Numbered from the stretch's first letter, positions 35,021-45,461 are shown. The stretch is 64,000 nucleotides of DNA from Paraburkholderia ultramafica (GCF_902859915.1 NZ_CADIKK010000003.1:62001-126000), one strand, 5' to 3'. Numbers and translations are program-made. Notes: a model not told the origin generated them from the letters alone.

Positions 35021-35467
35021 TCAGGTCGGCGAGCGCATCAGACGCGCTTTCTCGCGTTCCCAATCGCGCTTCTTCTCGGTCTCGCGTTTGTCGTGCTGCT
35101 TCTTACCCTTGGCCAGACCGATCTCGCATTTGACGCGGCCGCCCTTGTAGTGGAAGTTGAGCGGCACGAGCGTGTAGCCGCGCTGCTCGACCTTGCCGAT
35201 CAGTTTGCTGATCTCTTCGCTATGCAGCAGCAGCTTGCGCGTGCGGACCGGGTCGGGGTTGATGTGGGTCGAGGCTTCGGGCAGCGGGCTGATGTGCGTG
35301 CCGATCAGGAACAGTTCGTTGTTCTTGATCACGACGTAACCTTCCTTGATCTGGCCGCGCCCGGCGCGCAGCGCCTTGACCTCCCATCCTTCGAGCACGA
35401 GCCCTGCCTCATAGCGTTCTTCGACCGAGTAGTCGTAGAAGGCTTTTCTGTTGTCGATAATGCTCAT
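35021..35467 (-). CDS. smpB: SsrA-binding protein SmpB
   Basis: SmpB binds tmRNA and delivers it to stalled ribosomes for trans-translation. The 148-residue protein has the [18 protein letters not shown] beginning, the [10 protein letters not shown] motif, and a basic C-terminal tail that enters the mRNA channel. It is divergent from ratA, a common arrangement. The tmRNA gene itself is not in this window. Confidence 0.98.
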   Translation of the reverse strand: MSIIDNRKAFYDYSVEERYEAGLVLEGWEVKALRAGRGQIKEGYVVIKNNELFLIGTHISPLPEASTHINPDPVRTRKLLLHSEEISKLIGKVEQRGYTLVPLNFHYKGGRVKCEIGLAKGKKQHDKRETEKKRDWEREKARLMRSPT

Positions 35468-35567
35468 GAATGGAAAGTGCCCAACTCGTTTAAAATCACG
35501 ATTTTAGCAAAGCGGGGCAAGGAAAGCCCGCGGCGCTCGTCCACCCTTGCCACGCGCTGTTCAATTT

Positions 35568-36005
35568 ATGGCAGATGTCCAGAAAACCGTGTTGATCCGC
35601 CATTCGGCGGAACAGATGTTCGACCTCGTCACCGATGTCGCTGATTACCCCAACTTCCTGCCGTGGTGCGGGGGCGTCGAAATCCGTCGACAGGACGAAA
35701 CCGGCATGGAGGCGAAGATCGATATCAACTTCAAGGGCATCAAGCAGCATTTCGCCACGCATAACAGCATGGAGCGGCCCACGCGCATCGATATGGAGTT
35801 CGCGGACGGCCCGTTTCGCAAGTTCACCGGCTACTGGCGTTTCACGCCGCTGCGCGCGGATGCCTGCAAGATCGAATTCGCGCTGCACTACGAATTCACC
35901 AACATCATTCTGGAAAAGATTATTGGGCCGGTGTTCACTCACATCGCCAATACGTTCGTCGAATCTTTTGTGAAGCGCGCCGATCAGCGCTACGGTAAGG
36001 CATGA
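35568..36005 (+). CDS. ratA: RatA/COQ10-family START-domain protein
   Basis: The 145-residue protein is a polyketide-cyclase/START fold with the RHSAEQMFDLVTDVADYPNF and FLPWCGG motifs of the COQ10/RatA family. The family includes ubiquinone chaperones, and E. coli RatA was reported to block 70S ribosome association. I chose the ATG at 35568 since it matches the family start. Its stop overlaps the next gene (ATGA). smpB is divergent from it, as usual. Confidence 0.92.
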   Translation: MADVQKTVLIRHSAEQMFDLVTDVADYPNFLPWCGGVEIRRQDETGMEAKIDINFKGIKQHFATHNSMERPTRIDMEFADGPFRKFTGYWRFTPLRADACKIEFALHYEFTNIILEKIIGPVFTHIANTFVESFVKRADQRYGKA

Positions 36006-36334
36006 GCGCGCGCCTGTCGATTGAAGTCTGCTACGCGTCGCCCGACGGGCAGGCGCTGATTGCCGTGGACTTGCCCGAGGGCGCCACGCTGCAACAGGCG
36101 CTCGACGCGAGCGGCATCCTGCAGCGCTTTCCGCAGATCGATCTGAACACGCAGAAGGTGGGCGTGTTCGGCAAGCTCAAGCCGCTCGATGCGGTGCTGG
36201 CCGATCATGATCGCGTCGAGATTTACCGGCCGCTGCTGGTGGATCCGAAGGTATCGCGTCAACGCCGTGTCGAGAAGAGCCGCAAGGCGGGGTCGATTGA
36301 AGGGCGCCGCTGGCAGAATCGGGATTCGCGTTAG
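36002..36334 (+). CDS. rnfH: RnfH-family ubiquitin-like protein (RatB)
   Basis: The 110-residue product is a beta-grasp RnfH-like protein with VGVFGKLKPLDAVLADHDRVEIYRPL, the most conserved stretch of the family, and a basic tail. Its ATG overlaps the ratA stop codon, so the two are translationally coupled. The molecular role is not settled; the pair has been called ratA-ratB by position. Confidence 0.9.
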   Translation: MSARLSIEVCYASPDGQALIAVDLPEGATLQQALDASGILQRFPQIDLNTQKVGVFGKLKPLDAVLADHDRVEIYRPLLVDPKVSRQRRVEKSRKAGSIEGRRWQNRDSR

Positions 36335-36378
36335 GCGGCGCGGGAACCCCGCGTCGGCCCGCCGCGCCGCAGTCCATC

Positions 36379-37356
36379 TCAAGGCGCCGAGACTTGCGCC
36401 TTCTCCTTGATGCGCGCGACCCCCGACGAATCATCGTCCGCATGCTGGCGCACCGACCAGCACACCCCCGCCACCAGCAGCAGGATCGCCGCCAGTTCCA
36501 GCGGACGCGGCAGGCGCTGGTCATAAACGAACGCGTAGAGCAGCGCGAACAGCGTCTCGAACACGATCATCTGGCCGGACAGCGTGAGCGGCAGCCGTTT
36601 CGACGCGGCATTCCACAGCCCGTTGCCGAGCCACGACGCGCCGATCGCGAGGCCGAGATTCAGCATCCAGAAGGTATGCCAGCGCGCGCCGGCCAGCTCG
36701 CCTTGCGGGCCGCCCGACGGCAGCACTGCGATCACCAGCCACAATGCCGCGCCGAGCGCGCCGGTCACCACGCCCCACAGCACCGACCACTCATTGCCGC
36801 TGAAATGCGTCTGGCGCTGCAGATAGCGGGCGTTTTCGACCGCGAACCACGTCCAGCAGCCCAGTGCGCCGACCGCGCAGGCGAGCCCGAGCAGTTTGGT
36901 GGCGACGCTCACCGGTGTACTCCCGGCCACCGTAAACACGTCGATGTTGATGCAGACGATGCCCGCCATCACCACCGCGAGCGGCCATGCGAGCCGGGCG
37001 AGCGGCACCGCGCCGTGATCGCGCCGGCCGAGCAGCGTCACCGTGACCGGCAACACGCCGACGATCAGCGATGCCGGCGCGATGCCGATCAGATGGACGG
37101 CCGCCGTCAGCAGCAGGTAATAGATGAGGTTGCCGGCCAGCGCCAGTTTCACCAGCGCGACCAGGTCCTCGCGGGTCAGTCGTTTGACGAGCGGGCGCGC
37201 CATCGGCAGCGCGGCGGCCAGCGAGACGATGCCGTACATCGTGTAGCGGCCGGCGCTCAGGAGCAGCGGCGAAAAGTCGGGCAGCACGCGCGGCACCAGA
37301 AAAACCATGCCCCATAAGGCCCCGGCCATTACTCCATATGCCACACCGCGCTGCAT
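36379..37356 (-). CDS. EamA/DMT-superfamily permease
   Basis: The protein of about 325 residues has ten predicted membrane segments arranged as two EamA repeats, typical for drug/metabolite exporters. The substrate is unknown. I chose the ATG at 37356, preceded by AAGGG at normal spacing; a frame open upstream to 37434 adds a charged, unlikely N-terminus. It stands alone, convergent with rnfH and divergent from guaB. Confidence 0.85.
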   Translation of the reverse strand: MQRGVAYGVMAGALWGMVFLVPRVLPDFSPLLLSAGRYTMYGIVSLAAALPMARPLVKRLTREDLVALVKLALAGNLIYYLLLTAAVHLIGIAPASLIVGVLPVTVTLLGRRDHGAVPLARLAWPLAVVMAGIVCINIDVFTVAGSTPVSVATKLLGLACAVGALGCWTWFAVENARYLQRQTHFSGNEWSVLWGVVTGALGAALWLVIAVLPSGGPQGELAGARWHTFWMLNLGLAIGASWLGNGLWNAASKRLPLTLSGQMIVFETLFALLYAFVYDQRLPRPLELAAILLLVAGVCWSVRQHADDDSSGVARIKEKAQVSAP

Positions 37357-37744
37357 CGACTGCCCTTGCAAGAAAACTGGAATGGTTCGCAGAATAGCCG
37401 TTCGGCGGGCAGCGCGTCTTGTTCGATTCTGCATTCGGGCGGATTTTGTGCGGTTTTGCCCCCCTTGTTCCCGTTTTCGTCCGCGCTACAGGACCGAAGC
37501 AGGGGAGCGCGACGCTGCCCGCCGCCGCGCGCCAACCTGAAAGGTGACCGGTCGGCCCGCGCGGTGTCCCATTGCGCCCGAACGCGCAAACGAAACCCGA
37601 TCGAACCCGACGCGAACAGCCAGGCGAAATCGAAGCGTCCGAAGTCACGAAGAAAATCGCCTGAAATTCGCTAAGCTGCTGTTCGTGCAGTGAAAACCGG
37701 GGAGGTATCGCGTATAATTCGCTTTTGCGCCTATAGGATTTGCC
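37357..37744. other. Divergent region between the EamA permease gene and guaB
   Basis: In these 388 bases I see no gene. The right end carries a clear sigma-70 promoter for guaB. No purine-repressor palindrome is evident by eye. Confidence 0.5.
37690..37718 (+). promoter_or_regulatory. Sigma-70 promoter for guaB
   Basis: GTGAAA at 37690-37695 and a perfect TATAAT at 37713-37718 are separated by 17 bases. Transcription would start near 37725, leaving only about 20 bases of leader before the guaB ATG. Confidence 0.72.
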
Positions 37745-39205
37745 ATGCGTCTGATCCAAACAGCACTCACGTTCGATGACGTGCTCCTCGTCCCGGCCTT
37801 CTCCGATGTTCTGCCGCGCGACACCAGCCTCAAGACCCGGCTGACCCGCAACATCTCCCTGAATATGCCGCTCGTGTCCGCCGCCATGGACACCGTCACC
37901 GAAGCACGTCTCGCGATCGCGATGGCGCAAATGGGTGGCGTGGGCATCATCCACAAGAACCTCACGCCGGCCGAGCAGGCGCGTGAAGTCGCCAAGGTCA
38001 AGCGTTTCGAGTCGGGCGTCGTGCGCGATCCGATCACCATTCCGCCGCAGATGAAAGTGCGCGACGTGATCGCGCTGTCGCAGCAACATGGCATTTCGGG
38101 CTTCCCGGTCGTCGAAGGCGCGCAGCTGATCGGTATCGTCACGAACCGCGACCTGCGCTTCGAAGAGCGTCTGGATGAGCCGGTGCGCACCATCATGACG
38201 CCGCGCGAGCGTCTCGTCACCGTCAAGGAAGGCACGCCGCTCGCCGAAGCCAAGGCGCTGATGCACAGCCACCGCCTCGAACGTGTGCTGGTCATCAACG
38301 ACGCATTCGAACTGCGCGGCCTGATGACCGTCAAGGACATCACCAAGCAAACCGAACACCCGGACGCCTGTAAAGACGAACACGGCAAGCTGCGCGCAGG
38401 CGCGGCGGTCGGCGTCGGCGCGGACAACGAAGAGCGCGTGGAGCTGCTGGTGCAGGCGGGCGTCGACGTGATCGTCGTCGATACCGCGCACGGCCACAGC
38501 AAGGGCGTGCTCGAACGCGTCAAGTGGGTCAAGCAGAACTTCCCGCACGTCGAAGTGATCGGCGGCAACATCGCCACCGCGGCGGCTGCCAAGGCGCTCG
38601 TCGAGTACGGCGCGGACGGCGTGAAGGTCGGTATCGGCCCGGGCTCGATCTGCACGACGCGGATCGTCGCCGGCGTGGGCGTGCCGCAAGTCACCGCGAT
38701 CTCCAACGTATCCGAAGCGCTGAAGGGCACGGGCGTGCCGGTGATCGCCGACGGCGGCGTGCGCTTCTCGGGCGACGTCAGCAAGGCGCTGGCCGCGGGC
38801 GCGAACGCCGTGATGATGGGCAGCATGTTTGCCGGCACCGAAGAATCACCGGGCGACGTGTTCCTGTATCAGGGCCGTCAGTACAAGTCGTACCGCGGCA
38901 TGGGTTCGGTCGGCGCGATGAAGGACGGCGCGGCGGATCGTTACTTCCAGGACAACTCCGCGAACATCGACAAGCTGGTGCCGGAAGGTATCGAAGGCCG
39001 CGTCGCCTACAAGGGCTCGGTCAACGCGATCCTGTTCCAGCTGATCGGCGGCGTGCGCGCGAGCATGGGCTATTGCGGCTGCCGCACGATCGCGGAGATG
39101 AACGACACGGCCGAGTTCGTGCAGATCACCGGCGCGGGCCTGCGCGAGTCGCATGTGCATGACGTGCAAATCACCAAGGAAGCGCCCAACTACCACGTGG
39201 ACTAA
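37745..39205 (+). CDS. guaB: IMP dehydrogenase
   Basis: GuaB oxidises IMP to XMP, the committed step to GMP. The 486-residue protein has the TIM barrel split by two CBS domains (about residues 95-205), the active-site loop [11 protein letters not shown] with C303, and the mobile flap ending [10 protein letters not shown]. It is followed by a small membrane protein and then guaA, which uses its product. Confidence 0.98.
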   Translation: MRLIQTALTFDDVLLVPAFSDVLPRDTSLKTRLTRNISLNMPLVSAAMDTVTEARLAIAMAQMGGVGIIHKNLTPAEQAREVAKVKRFESGVVRDPITIPPQMKVRDVIALSQQHGISGFPVVEGAQLIGIVTNRDLRFEERLDEPVRTIMTPRERLVTVKEGTPLAEAKALMHSHRLERVLVINDAFELRGLMTVKDITKQTEHPDACKDEHGKLRAGAAVGVGADNEERVELLVQAGVDVIVVDTAHGHSKGVLERVKWVKQNFPHVEVIGGNIATAAAAKALVEYGADGVKVGIGPGSICTTRIVAGVGVPQVTAISNVSEALKGTGVPVIADGGVRFSGDVSKALAAGANAVMMGSMFAGTEESPGDVFLYQGRQYKSYRGMGSVGAMKDGAADRYFQDNSANIDKLVPEGIEGRVAYKGSVNAILFQLIGGVRASMGYCGCRTIAEMNDTAEFVQITGAGLRESHVHDVQITKEAPNYHVD

Positions 39206-39211
39206 ACGCCG

Positions 39212-40009
39212 ATGAAGCCACTGCTGCGCGTTGTACTTATCCTCGATGCCTTGTTGTTGCTTGCGTTCGGCCTGCTGTTTCTGCTGACGCCCTGGACTTC
39301 GTTGTACAACGCGCTGCAGTTGGTGCAAACCGAGCCGGCTTTGGTCGCGCAGGGGTTTGGCGTGGCGCTGATCGGACTCGCGTGGCTGGCCTTGCACGCG
39401 TCGTTCGACGGGGCGCTGACGTCGACGGTCGCCAAGGTCGTCGGTCACGTGAACTGGCTGACCGGCGTGCTGATGCTGGTCTGGCTGCTCGGCCTGCGCA
39501 CACCTTCGCTCACCGGTTTCGGGCAGATCGTCGCGGTGCTGACGGGTGTGGTGCTGGTGGTGATCGGTCTCGGCGGGGCGCGCTTGTCGGGCGCGGTGCG
39601 GCGGCGTGAGAAGGGGATCGTGGTCAAAGCCTCTGCCAGCCGTGCTGAAAAGCGGGCTGCCAAAGAAGCCGGCAAAGAAGCGGACAAGCAGGCTGAGAAA
39701 GAGGCCGCGAGGCAACGTGAGCTGGAGCGCGAAGCCGCGCGCGAGCCGCGCCTCACAGCGGGCTTTCCGGTCTATCACGCCGAGCCGGTGGTCGAACCCG
39801 TCGTGCCGGTCCCCCGGCCCGTCAATCCCGCTAGTCCGGTTAGCCCTGTGAGTCCTGTTTCAACGACACCGGTTCGTCCGGTGGTCGACGAAGCCAGTCT
39901 GACGGAGTCCGAACGCGCTGCCCGGGCAGCGTCCGCGGCCGCGCGCGACGAGGCCCGCAACGCCGCCGCCGACGCGCCCGGCGCGCCCCGGCCGCCGTTT
40001 CATGGCTGA
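39212..40009 (+). CDS. Unrecognised membrane protein between guaB and guaA
   Basis: I do not recognise this 265-residue protein. It has four membrane segments at about residues 5-26, 45-64, 79-95 and 103-122. A long cytoplasmic-type tail follows, first Lys/Glu/Ala-rich with coiled-coil character, then rich in Pro, Val and Ser with repeated SPV units. It starts 6 bases after guaB, so it is co-transcribed, and precedes guaA by about 200 bases. A role in purine metabolism is not implied by anything but position. Confidence 0.8.
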   Translation: MKPLLRVVLILDALLLLAFGLLFLLTPWTSLYNALQLVQTEPALVAQGFGVALIGLAWLALHASFDGALTSTVAKVVGHVNWLTGVLMLVWLLGLRTPSLTGFGQIVAVLTGVVLVVIGLGGARLSGAVRRREKGIVVKASASRAEKRAAKEAGKEADKQAEKEAARQRELEREAAREPRLTAGFPVYHAEPVVEPVVPVPRPVNPASPVSPVSPVSTTPVRPVVDEASLTESERAARAASAAARDEARNAAADAPGAPRPPFHG

Positions 40010-40156
40010 TGCGCCGCGCGCCACGCCATCCGCCGAAGCTACCGGATTCCGTTCGCGCGCGCCGCAGGCCAGTGGCCGCGGCGCCGGATGCGCCAGTCAG
40101 CTTCATCGTTACGTTTCATGCTCGATCGTTCCCACGTGGACCGCTTTGAATTCAAC

Positions 40157-40175
40157 GCCGCGCTCCGTGCGCGGC
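40157..40175 (+). other. Stem-loop upstream of guaA
   Basis: GCCGCGC (40157-40163) and GCGCGGC (40169-40175) form a 7-base stem with a 5-base loop. No T run follows, so terminator function is doubtful; it lies 37 bases before the guaA start and could affect its translation or stability. Confidence 0.35.
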
Positions 40176-40212
40176 ATTCCGTATCCGTTCACTTTTGACT
40201 CCGTCCGCTGCC

Positions 40213-41796
40213 ATGCATGACAAGATCCTGATCCTCGACTTCGGTTCGCAAGTCACCCAACTGATTGCACGTCGCGTTCGCGAAGCCAACGTGTATTCGG
40301 AAATTCATCCGTACGACGTCGATGCGTCGTTCATTCGCGACTTCGCGCCGAAGGGCGTGATCCTCTCCGGCGGTCCGAGCTCGGTCACCGAAACGGATAC
40401 GCCGCGCGTGCCGCAAGCGGTGTTCGAACTCGGCGTGCCCGTGCTCGGCATTTGCTACGGCATGCAGGCGATGGCCGAGCAACTCGGCGGCAAGGTCGAT
40501 ATCGGCCATCTGCGCGAATTCGGCTATGCCGAAGTGCGCGCGCGCAATCACACGAGCCTGCTTGAAGGCATCAGCGATTTCACCACGCCGGAAGGTCACG
40601 GCATGCTGAAGGTGTGGATGAGCCACGGCGACAAGGTGCTGGAAATGCCGCCGGGCTTCGCGCTGATGGCGTCGACGGACTCGTGCCCGATCGCGGCGAT
40701 GGCCGACGAAAAGCGCCATTTCTACGGTCTGCAATGGCATCCGGAAGTCACGCACACCGTGCAGGGTCGCGCGATGCTCGAGCGCTTCGTACTGCAGATT
40801 TGCGGCGCGCAGCCCGACTGGGAAATGGGCCACTACATCGACGAAGCAGTCGCGAAGATTCGCGAGCAGGTCGGAAGCGAGCACGTGATCCTGGGGCTGT
40901 CGGGGGGTGTGGATTCGTCGGTGGCGGCGGCGCTGCTGCATCGCGCGATCGGCGATCAACTGACCTGCGTGTTCGTCGATCACGGCCTGTTGCGCCTGAA
41001 CGAAGCCGAGCAGGTGATGGCGCTGTTCGCCGATCACCTCGGCGTGAAGGTGATTCACGTCGACGCGAGCGAAGTGTTCCTGCGCAAGCTGGCCGGCGTG
41101 ACCGATCCGGAAGCGAAGCGCAAGATCATCGGCGCGGAGTTCGTCGAAGTGTTCCAGACCGAAGCCGGCAAGCTGACCGATGCGAAGTGGCTGGCACAAG
41201 GCACGATCTATCCGGACGTGATCGAATCGGCCGGCAAGGGCAAGAAGGCCACGCAGACCATCAAGAGCCACCACAACGTGGGCGGCCTGCCCGAGACGCT
41301 GAATCTGAAGCTGCTCGAACCGCTGCGCGAACTGTTCAAGGACGAAGTGCGCGAACTCGGCGTGAAGCTCGGTTTGCCGGCGGCGATGGTGTACCGTCAT
41401 CCGTTCCCGGGCCCGGGCCTGGGCGTGCGGATTCTCGGCGAAGTGAAGCGCGATTTTGCGGACCTGCTGCGTCGCGCGGACGCGATTTTCATCGAGACGC
41501 TGCGCAGCTTCATCGATAAGGAAACCGGCAAGTCCTGGTACGACCTGACGAGCCAGGCGTTCGCGGTGTTCCTGCCGGTCAAGAGCGTCGGCGTGATGGG
41601 CGACGGCCGGACATATGAGTACGTCGTCGCGCTGCGTGCGGTGCAGACGCTGGACTTCATGACCGCACACTGGGCGCACCTGCCGCACGAGTTGCTGGGG
41701 CATGTGTCGAACCGGATCATCAATGAAGTGCGCGGGATCAACCGGGTTGTGTATGACATCTCGGGCAAGCCGCCGGCGACCATCGAGTGGGAGTAG
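40213..41796 (+). CDS. guaA: GMP synthase (glutamine-hydrolysing)
   Basis: GuaA aminates XMP to GMP. The 527-residue protein has the class I glutaminase domain with nucleophile C81 in GICYGMQAM and the WHPEVTHT His/Glu pair. The ATP-pyrophosphatase P-loop [17 protein letters not shown] and the C-terminal dimerisation domain ending in TIEWE follow. I chose the ATG at 40213 that begins [13 protein letters not shown]. The 3' end of guaA is a known integration site for genomic islands, and here non-core DNA begins directly after it. Confidence 0.98.
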   Translation: MHDKILILDFGSQVTQLIARRVREANVYSEIHPYDVDASFIRDFAPKGVILSGGPSSVTETDTPRVPQAVFELGVPVLGICYGMQAMAEQLGGKVDIGHLREFGYAEVRARNHTSLLEGISDFTTPEGHGMLKVWMSHGDKVLEMPPGFALMASTDSCPIAAMADEKRHFYGLQWHPEVTHTVQGRAMLERFVLQICGAQPDWEMGHYIDEAVAKIREQVGSEHVILGLSGGVDSSVAAALLHRAIGDQLTCVFVDHGLLRLNEAEQVMALFADHLGVKVIHVDASEVFLRKLAGVTDPEAKRKIIGAEFVEVFQTEAGKLTDAKWLAQGTIYPDVIESAGKGKKATQTIKSHHNVGGLPETLNLKLLEPLRELFKDEVRELGVKLGLPAAMVYRHPFPGPGLGVRILGEVKRDFADLLRRADAIFIETLRSFIDKETGKSWYDLTSQAFAVFLPVKSVGVMGDGRTYEYVVALRAVQTLDFMTAHWAHLPHELLGHVSNRIINEVRGINRVVYDISGKPPATIEWE

Positions 41797-41924
41797 ACGG
41801 TAAAAAATTTCGAATAAAATCAATGGCTTGAAAACACGCGAGAAATTTCTACTTGATATGGCGTGACTTTCAAGTGGCGCGATCCAATTTGAAGTGCAAC
41901 ACCTTGCTCGTGTAAGGTGTGCCG

Positions 41925-42465
41925 ATGCAAAAAAGAACTTACCGACAACTGCAGCCTGAAGAACGCATGACGATTGCAAGCATGAAGCAGCAGGGTTCGA
42001 GCGTTCAGGCCATCGCTCGAATACTCGGGCGCGCGGCGTCAACCGTGAGCCGCGAGCCGCGAGCTGGCCAGAAACACGTGTTCTGCCGTGTTGGCTATGC
42101 GTCTGCACCAGCGCAGGCGCTCAGCACGAGCCGACGCGAGGCGGCACGCCCGTGTCCCAAGCTGCACCCTCAAAGCGTGTCGTGGCGCGTGGTACTCACC
42201 CTGCTGGAATGGAAGTGGTCGTCCCAGCAGATCTCAGGTACCCTCAAGCGCATGTGGCCCAACGATCCGACCCAGCACGTCTCGCACGAGACCATCTATA
42301 CCGCCATCTATGCCCAGCCATGCGGTGAGCTGCGCCGCCCGCTTATCGCCTGTCTGCGGCACGGCCACAGCACGCGTATGTCACGCAAGCGGGGCACTGA
42401 CCGGCGCGGCCAGATCCCCGACATGGTGAGCATCCATGTGCGCCCGCCTGAGGTCGACGATCGCA
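41925..42465 (+). pseudogene. Truncated IS30-family transposase
   Basis: The frame starts MQKRTYRQLQPEERMTIAS, an IS30-type helix-turn-helix, and continues through the QQISGTLKRMW and HVSHETIYTAIYAQP motifs to about residue 180 (HVRPPEVDDR). There the similarity stops before the DDE catalytic core; the frame runs on to 42698 with unrelated residues. The element is therefore dead. Just upstream, ACACCTT (41899-41905) and AAGGTGT (41914-41920) form a hairpin, and CAATTTGAAGTGCAACA resembles an IS30 end. No right end is visible. It lies immediately downstream of guaA and marks the island edge. Confidence 0.8.
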
Positions 42466-42820
42466 AGATCAGTCAAGTTTCCGCCTGCGGCAGGAACCGA
42501 ATCGGATGCGGCCCTAAGTGGTTACAGCCTTCAGGCGATCCTGTTTTGCACGCGAGCAACCCGAGCTCGGCGGCTGTGGGGAAAGTTGCCGCGAGTCAAA
42601 GTTTGAGGATCAGGCGGTTGTTGGCTAGCGTCTCGAGGAGCGACTCCGCTGCGCGCCTGTGGCCAAACTTGCGCATTTGCACCTACGCAGTGTGGTGACG
42701 GCAGAGTGAACTTGCGGGCCAGCACGCTGGATGAAACTGATTGTCCGCGTCAAAGTCGATGCGTGAAAGCTGACGGACAAGGTCTTCGAAGAACTGCACA
42801 CTAAGATAACTCCGAGGCTG
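42466..42820. other. Non-coding scar between IS30 remnant and SNF2 gene
   Basis: These 355 bases have no recognisable gene. They contain frames on both strands that read as random, and probably result from deletions that also removed the catalytic half of the transposase. They must carry the promoter of the SNF2 gene unless it is read from guaA, but I see no convincing one. Confidence 0.5.
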
Positions 42821-45346
42821 ATGAATCGACAAGACAGGTGTCTATCAACCTATGAACGCCCGGAAGTTATGAAAAGCAAGCGCATTGTCGCCAAGCCGGC
42901 TAAAGCCCCGAAGCTTTCCCGTACTCACGCCCCGGATCACATGCCCCCCGCTGACTGGCAGCGCGCCTTGCGCCGCCAGTTCGGGCGCGAGCAGCTTTTC
43001 AGCCTGGAGAATCTCGGAACGGAGCCGTTTTTCTCGGAGTTTCGTATCGGTAATCCGGAGTCGAAATCCAGTTATCGTGTGGCAATCCGCGGGACACGGC
43101 CGGGCGACAACTTCTGTGCCTGTCCTGACTATGCGACCAACGAATTGGGTACCTGCAAGCATATCGAATTCACACTGTCCAGACTGGTAAGAAAACGCGG
43201 TGCCAAGGCGGCGTTTGCCCGCGGCTACGAGCCGGCGTTCTCGGAACTGTATCTGCGCAACGATGGTGGGCGAACGATCCATTTTCGCGCCGGCACAGAT
43301 TGTCCACCGAGGGTGGCGAAGGCCGCCGCGACGTTGTTCGACGTGTCTGATGGGTGGCGGTTACCGGAGGCTCGTTTCGACGATCTGGGTCGTTTTCTCG
43401 CCGACGCGGCGAAGACAGGTCACGAATTGCGCGCCTACGACGACGCGCTCGATTTCGTCGCAGGCCGCAGCGACGCGTCGCGTCGCGCCACGGCGCTGAC
43501 CGCCGTGTTCCCGCGTGGGGCGGCCGACTCGCTGCTGAAGAGGTTGCTCAAGGTGCCGCTTTACCCCTATCAGGCCGAAGGCGCGTTGTTTGCCGTGCGC
43601 GCCGGGCGTGTCCTGATCTGCGACGAAATGGGCCTGGGCAAGACTGTTCAGGCAATTGCGGCAGCGGAGATTCTGGCGCGACATTTCGGTGTGTCGAGGG
43701 TACTCGTGGTTTGCCCGACTTCGCTCAAGTATCAGTGGCAGAGCGAGATTCTTCGCTTTTCCGGCCGGGCGTCGCGTGTAGTCGCAGGAAGTCTCGTCGA
43801 GAGGCAGAACGAATACGCCGAGGAAGACTTTTGCAAGATCACCAACTACGAGAAGCTGAAATCCGACCTTGACATGATCTCTGCGTGGGCACCGGAGCTT
43901 GTGATCGTGGACGAAGCACAGCGCATCAAGAACTGGAACACCATCGCGGCGAAAGCACTCAAGGGCATCGACAGTCCCTATGTCGTGGTGCTGACGGGCA
44001 CGCCACTGGAAAACAAGGTGGAAGAACTCATTTCCATTGTCCAGTTCGTCGATCAGCATCGCCTCGGACCTACCTGGAAGCTGCTGCATGAGCATCAGGT
44101 CAAGGACGAAGCCGGACGTGTGACCGGTTACACCAGACTTGAGAAGATCAACCAGACCCTGGCGCCGATCATGATCCGCCGGCGCAAGTCTGAGGTGTTG
44201 CGTCAGTTGCCGAACCGTACCGACCAGAATCTGCTGGTGCCGATGACCGAGATGCAGATGGCCCGTCATGCGGAGAATGCGGACATCGTGGCCAAAATTG
44301 TCCAGCGCTGGCGCAAAACGAAGTTTCTGTCGGAGCAGGACCAGCGACGACTCACCTGCGCCTTGCAAAACATGCGCATGTCCTGCAACAGCACCTATCT
44401 TCTGGATCAGGAAACCGACCACGGCGTAAAGGCTGACGAGTTGGCGACGCTGTTCGAATCTCTCTTCGCCCAGCCGGAAGCGAAAGCGGTGGTGTTCAGC
44501 CAATGGACGCGCACTCATGAGATCGTCATTCGCCGACTGAAGAAACTCGGCATCGGTTATGTCAGCTTCCACGGCGGCGTGCCATCAGAGAGGCGGCCTG
44601 CCTTGGTGGAGCGTTTCCGGGACGATCCAGACTGCCGCGTTTTCCTGTCGACGGACGCGGGCAGCACGGGGCTCAACCTGCAACACGCTTCGACGCTCGT
44701 CAACATGGATCTGCCGTGGAACCCGGCGGTGCTCGAACAGCGCATTGCGCGTATACACCGCATGGGGCAGCGCAAGCCTGTACGAATCATCAACTACGTT
44801 GCCAAGGGAACGATCGAGGAGGGCATGCTGTCGGTGCTGGCTTTCAAGCGCTCCCTGTCAGCGGGTATCCTCGACGGCGGCACAGGCGAAATTTCGCTCG
44901 GTGGCTCACGTCTGAACCGCTTCATGAAGGATGTGGTAAACGTCACGGGCCGCATGGGCGAGGGCGAGGCAATGGCCGTGGCGGAAGAGGCCGTCAATGC
45001 CGCCGCGGCATCCGGCGAATTGCAGGAAGACGCGACAACTGCGAAAGCACACGTCCTCGATGCCTGGACCCGACCCAAAGCCATCGCCGCCGAAACAGCG
45101 CCACAAGACGTGCGCCCTGATTCCTGGTCGGGGCTGTTGCAGTTCGGCGTGGAACTGGCATCCGCACTGAGCGCGTCGAACGATGGGGATGCCGCCCATC
45201 CATGGGTTGAACGCGACCCTGCCACCGGCGTACGCAGCCTTAAGTTGCCCCTGCCGCCGCCGGATACGGCAAGGCGGCTTGCAGATGCCCTGTCGGAAAT
45301 TTCACACGCTTTGCTGCGCAAGGGTGTCAAAGACGGAAGCCGCTAA
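42821..45346 (+). CDS. SNF2-family helicase with N-terminal SWIM zinc finger
   Basis: The 841-residue protein begins with a SWIM zinc finger, ligands C99, C101, C112 and H114, followed by a linker and a full SNF2 ATPase. Motifs are DEMGLGKT with K274, VDEAQRIKNW (DEAQ at 364-367), LTGTPLEN, FSQWT, and the helicase C block with DAGSTGLNLQ and RIHRMGQ. Such proteins translocate on duplex DNA. The start could be 42821 (GAGG nearby) or the ATG at 42869. It lies 104 bases before jetA on the same strand, so it may be part of, or an accessory to, the Wadjet locus; this link is inference. A DISARM DrmD role is unlikely because no DISARM partner is present. Confidence 0.9.
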   Translation: MNRQDRCLSTYERPEVMKSKRIVAKPAKAPKLSRTHAPDHMPPADWQRALRRQFGREQLFSLENLGTEPFFSEFRIGNPESKSSYRVAIRGTRPGDNFCACPDYATNELGTCKHIEFTLSRLVRKRGAKAAFARGYEPAFSELYLRNDGGRTIHFRAGTDCPPRVAKAAATLFDVSDGWRLPEARFDDLGRFLADAAKTGHELRAYDDALDFVAGRSDASRRATALTAVFPRGAADSLLKRLLKVPLYPYQAEGALFAVRAGRVLICDEMGLGKTVQAIAAAEILARHFGVSRVLVVCPTSLKYQWQSEILRFSGRASRVVAGSLVERQNEYAEEDFCKITNYEKLKSDLDMISAWAPELVIVDEAQRIKNWNTIAAKALKGIDSPYVVVLTGTPLENKVEELISIVQFVDQHRLGPTWKLLHEHQVKDEAGRVTGYTRLEKINQTLAPIMIRRRKSEVLRQLPNRTDQNLLVPMTEMQMARHAENADIVAKIVQRWRKTKFLSEQDQRRLTCALQNMRMSCNSTYLLDQETDHGVKADELATLFESLFAQPEAKAVVFSQWTRTHEIVIRRLKKLGIGYVSFHGGVPSERRPALVERFRDDPDCRVFLSTDAGSTGLNLQHASTLVNMDLPWNPAVLEQRIARIHRMGQRKPVRIINYVAKGTIEEGMLSVLAFKRSLSAGILDGGTGEISLGGSRLNRFMKDVVNVTGRMGEGEAMAVAEEAVNAAAASGELQEDATTAKAHVLDAWTRPKAIAAETAPQDVRPDSWSGLLQFGVELASALSASNDGDAAHPWVERDPATGVRSLKLPLPPPDTARRLADALSEISHALLRKGVKDGSR

Positions 45347-45431
45347 GGATGTGAGACGACAGGTTTCCTCTCGCGCCAGGCATGCAGAAGTGGGCGTGCA
45401 ATGGGCGTATCGTTACAATTGCCAGGTTAAC

Positions 45432-45461
45432 ATGAACGCGCGGCCGGATCATGCCAAATGA
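45432..45461 (+). CDS. Ten-codon upstream frame overlapping the jetA start
   Basis: ATG at 45432 opens a frame MNARPDHAK that stops with TGA at 45459-45461, ten bases into jetA in another frame. Its ribosome site is weak (CAGG). It runs through the left arm of the hairpin that holds the jetA start codon, so its translation would open that hairpin. Whether it is translated is unknown. Confidence 0.25.
   Translation: MNARPDHAK

Noticed and set aside
36791..38689. Minus-strand frame of 632 codons spanning the guaB promoter
   Set aside because: It combines antisense guaB with the intergenic region and part of the permease in another frame; no recognisable protein.
42821..45346. SNF2 protein as DrmD of a DISARM system
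   Set aside because: No DISARM methylase, DrmA, DrmB or DrmC gene lies nearby; the adjacent genes are jetABCD.
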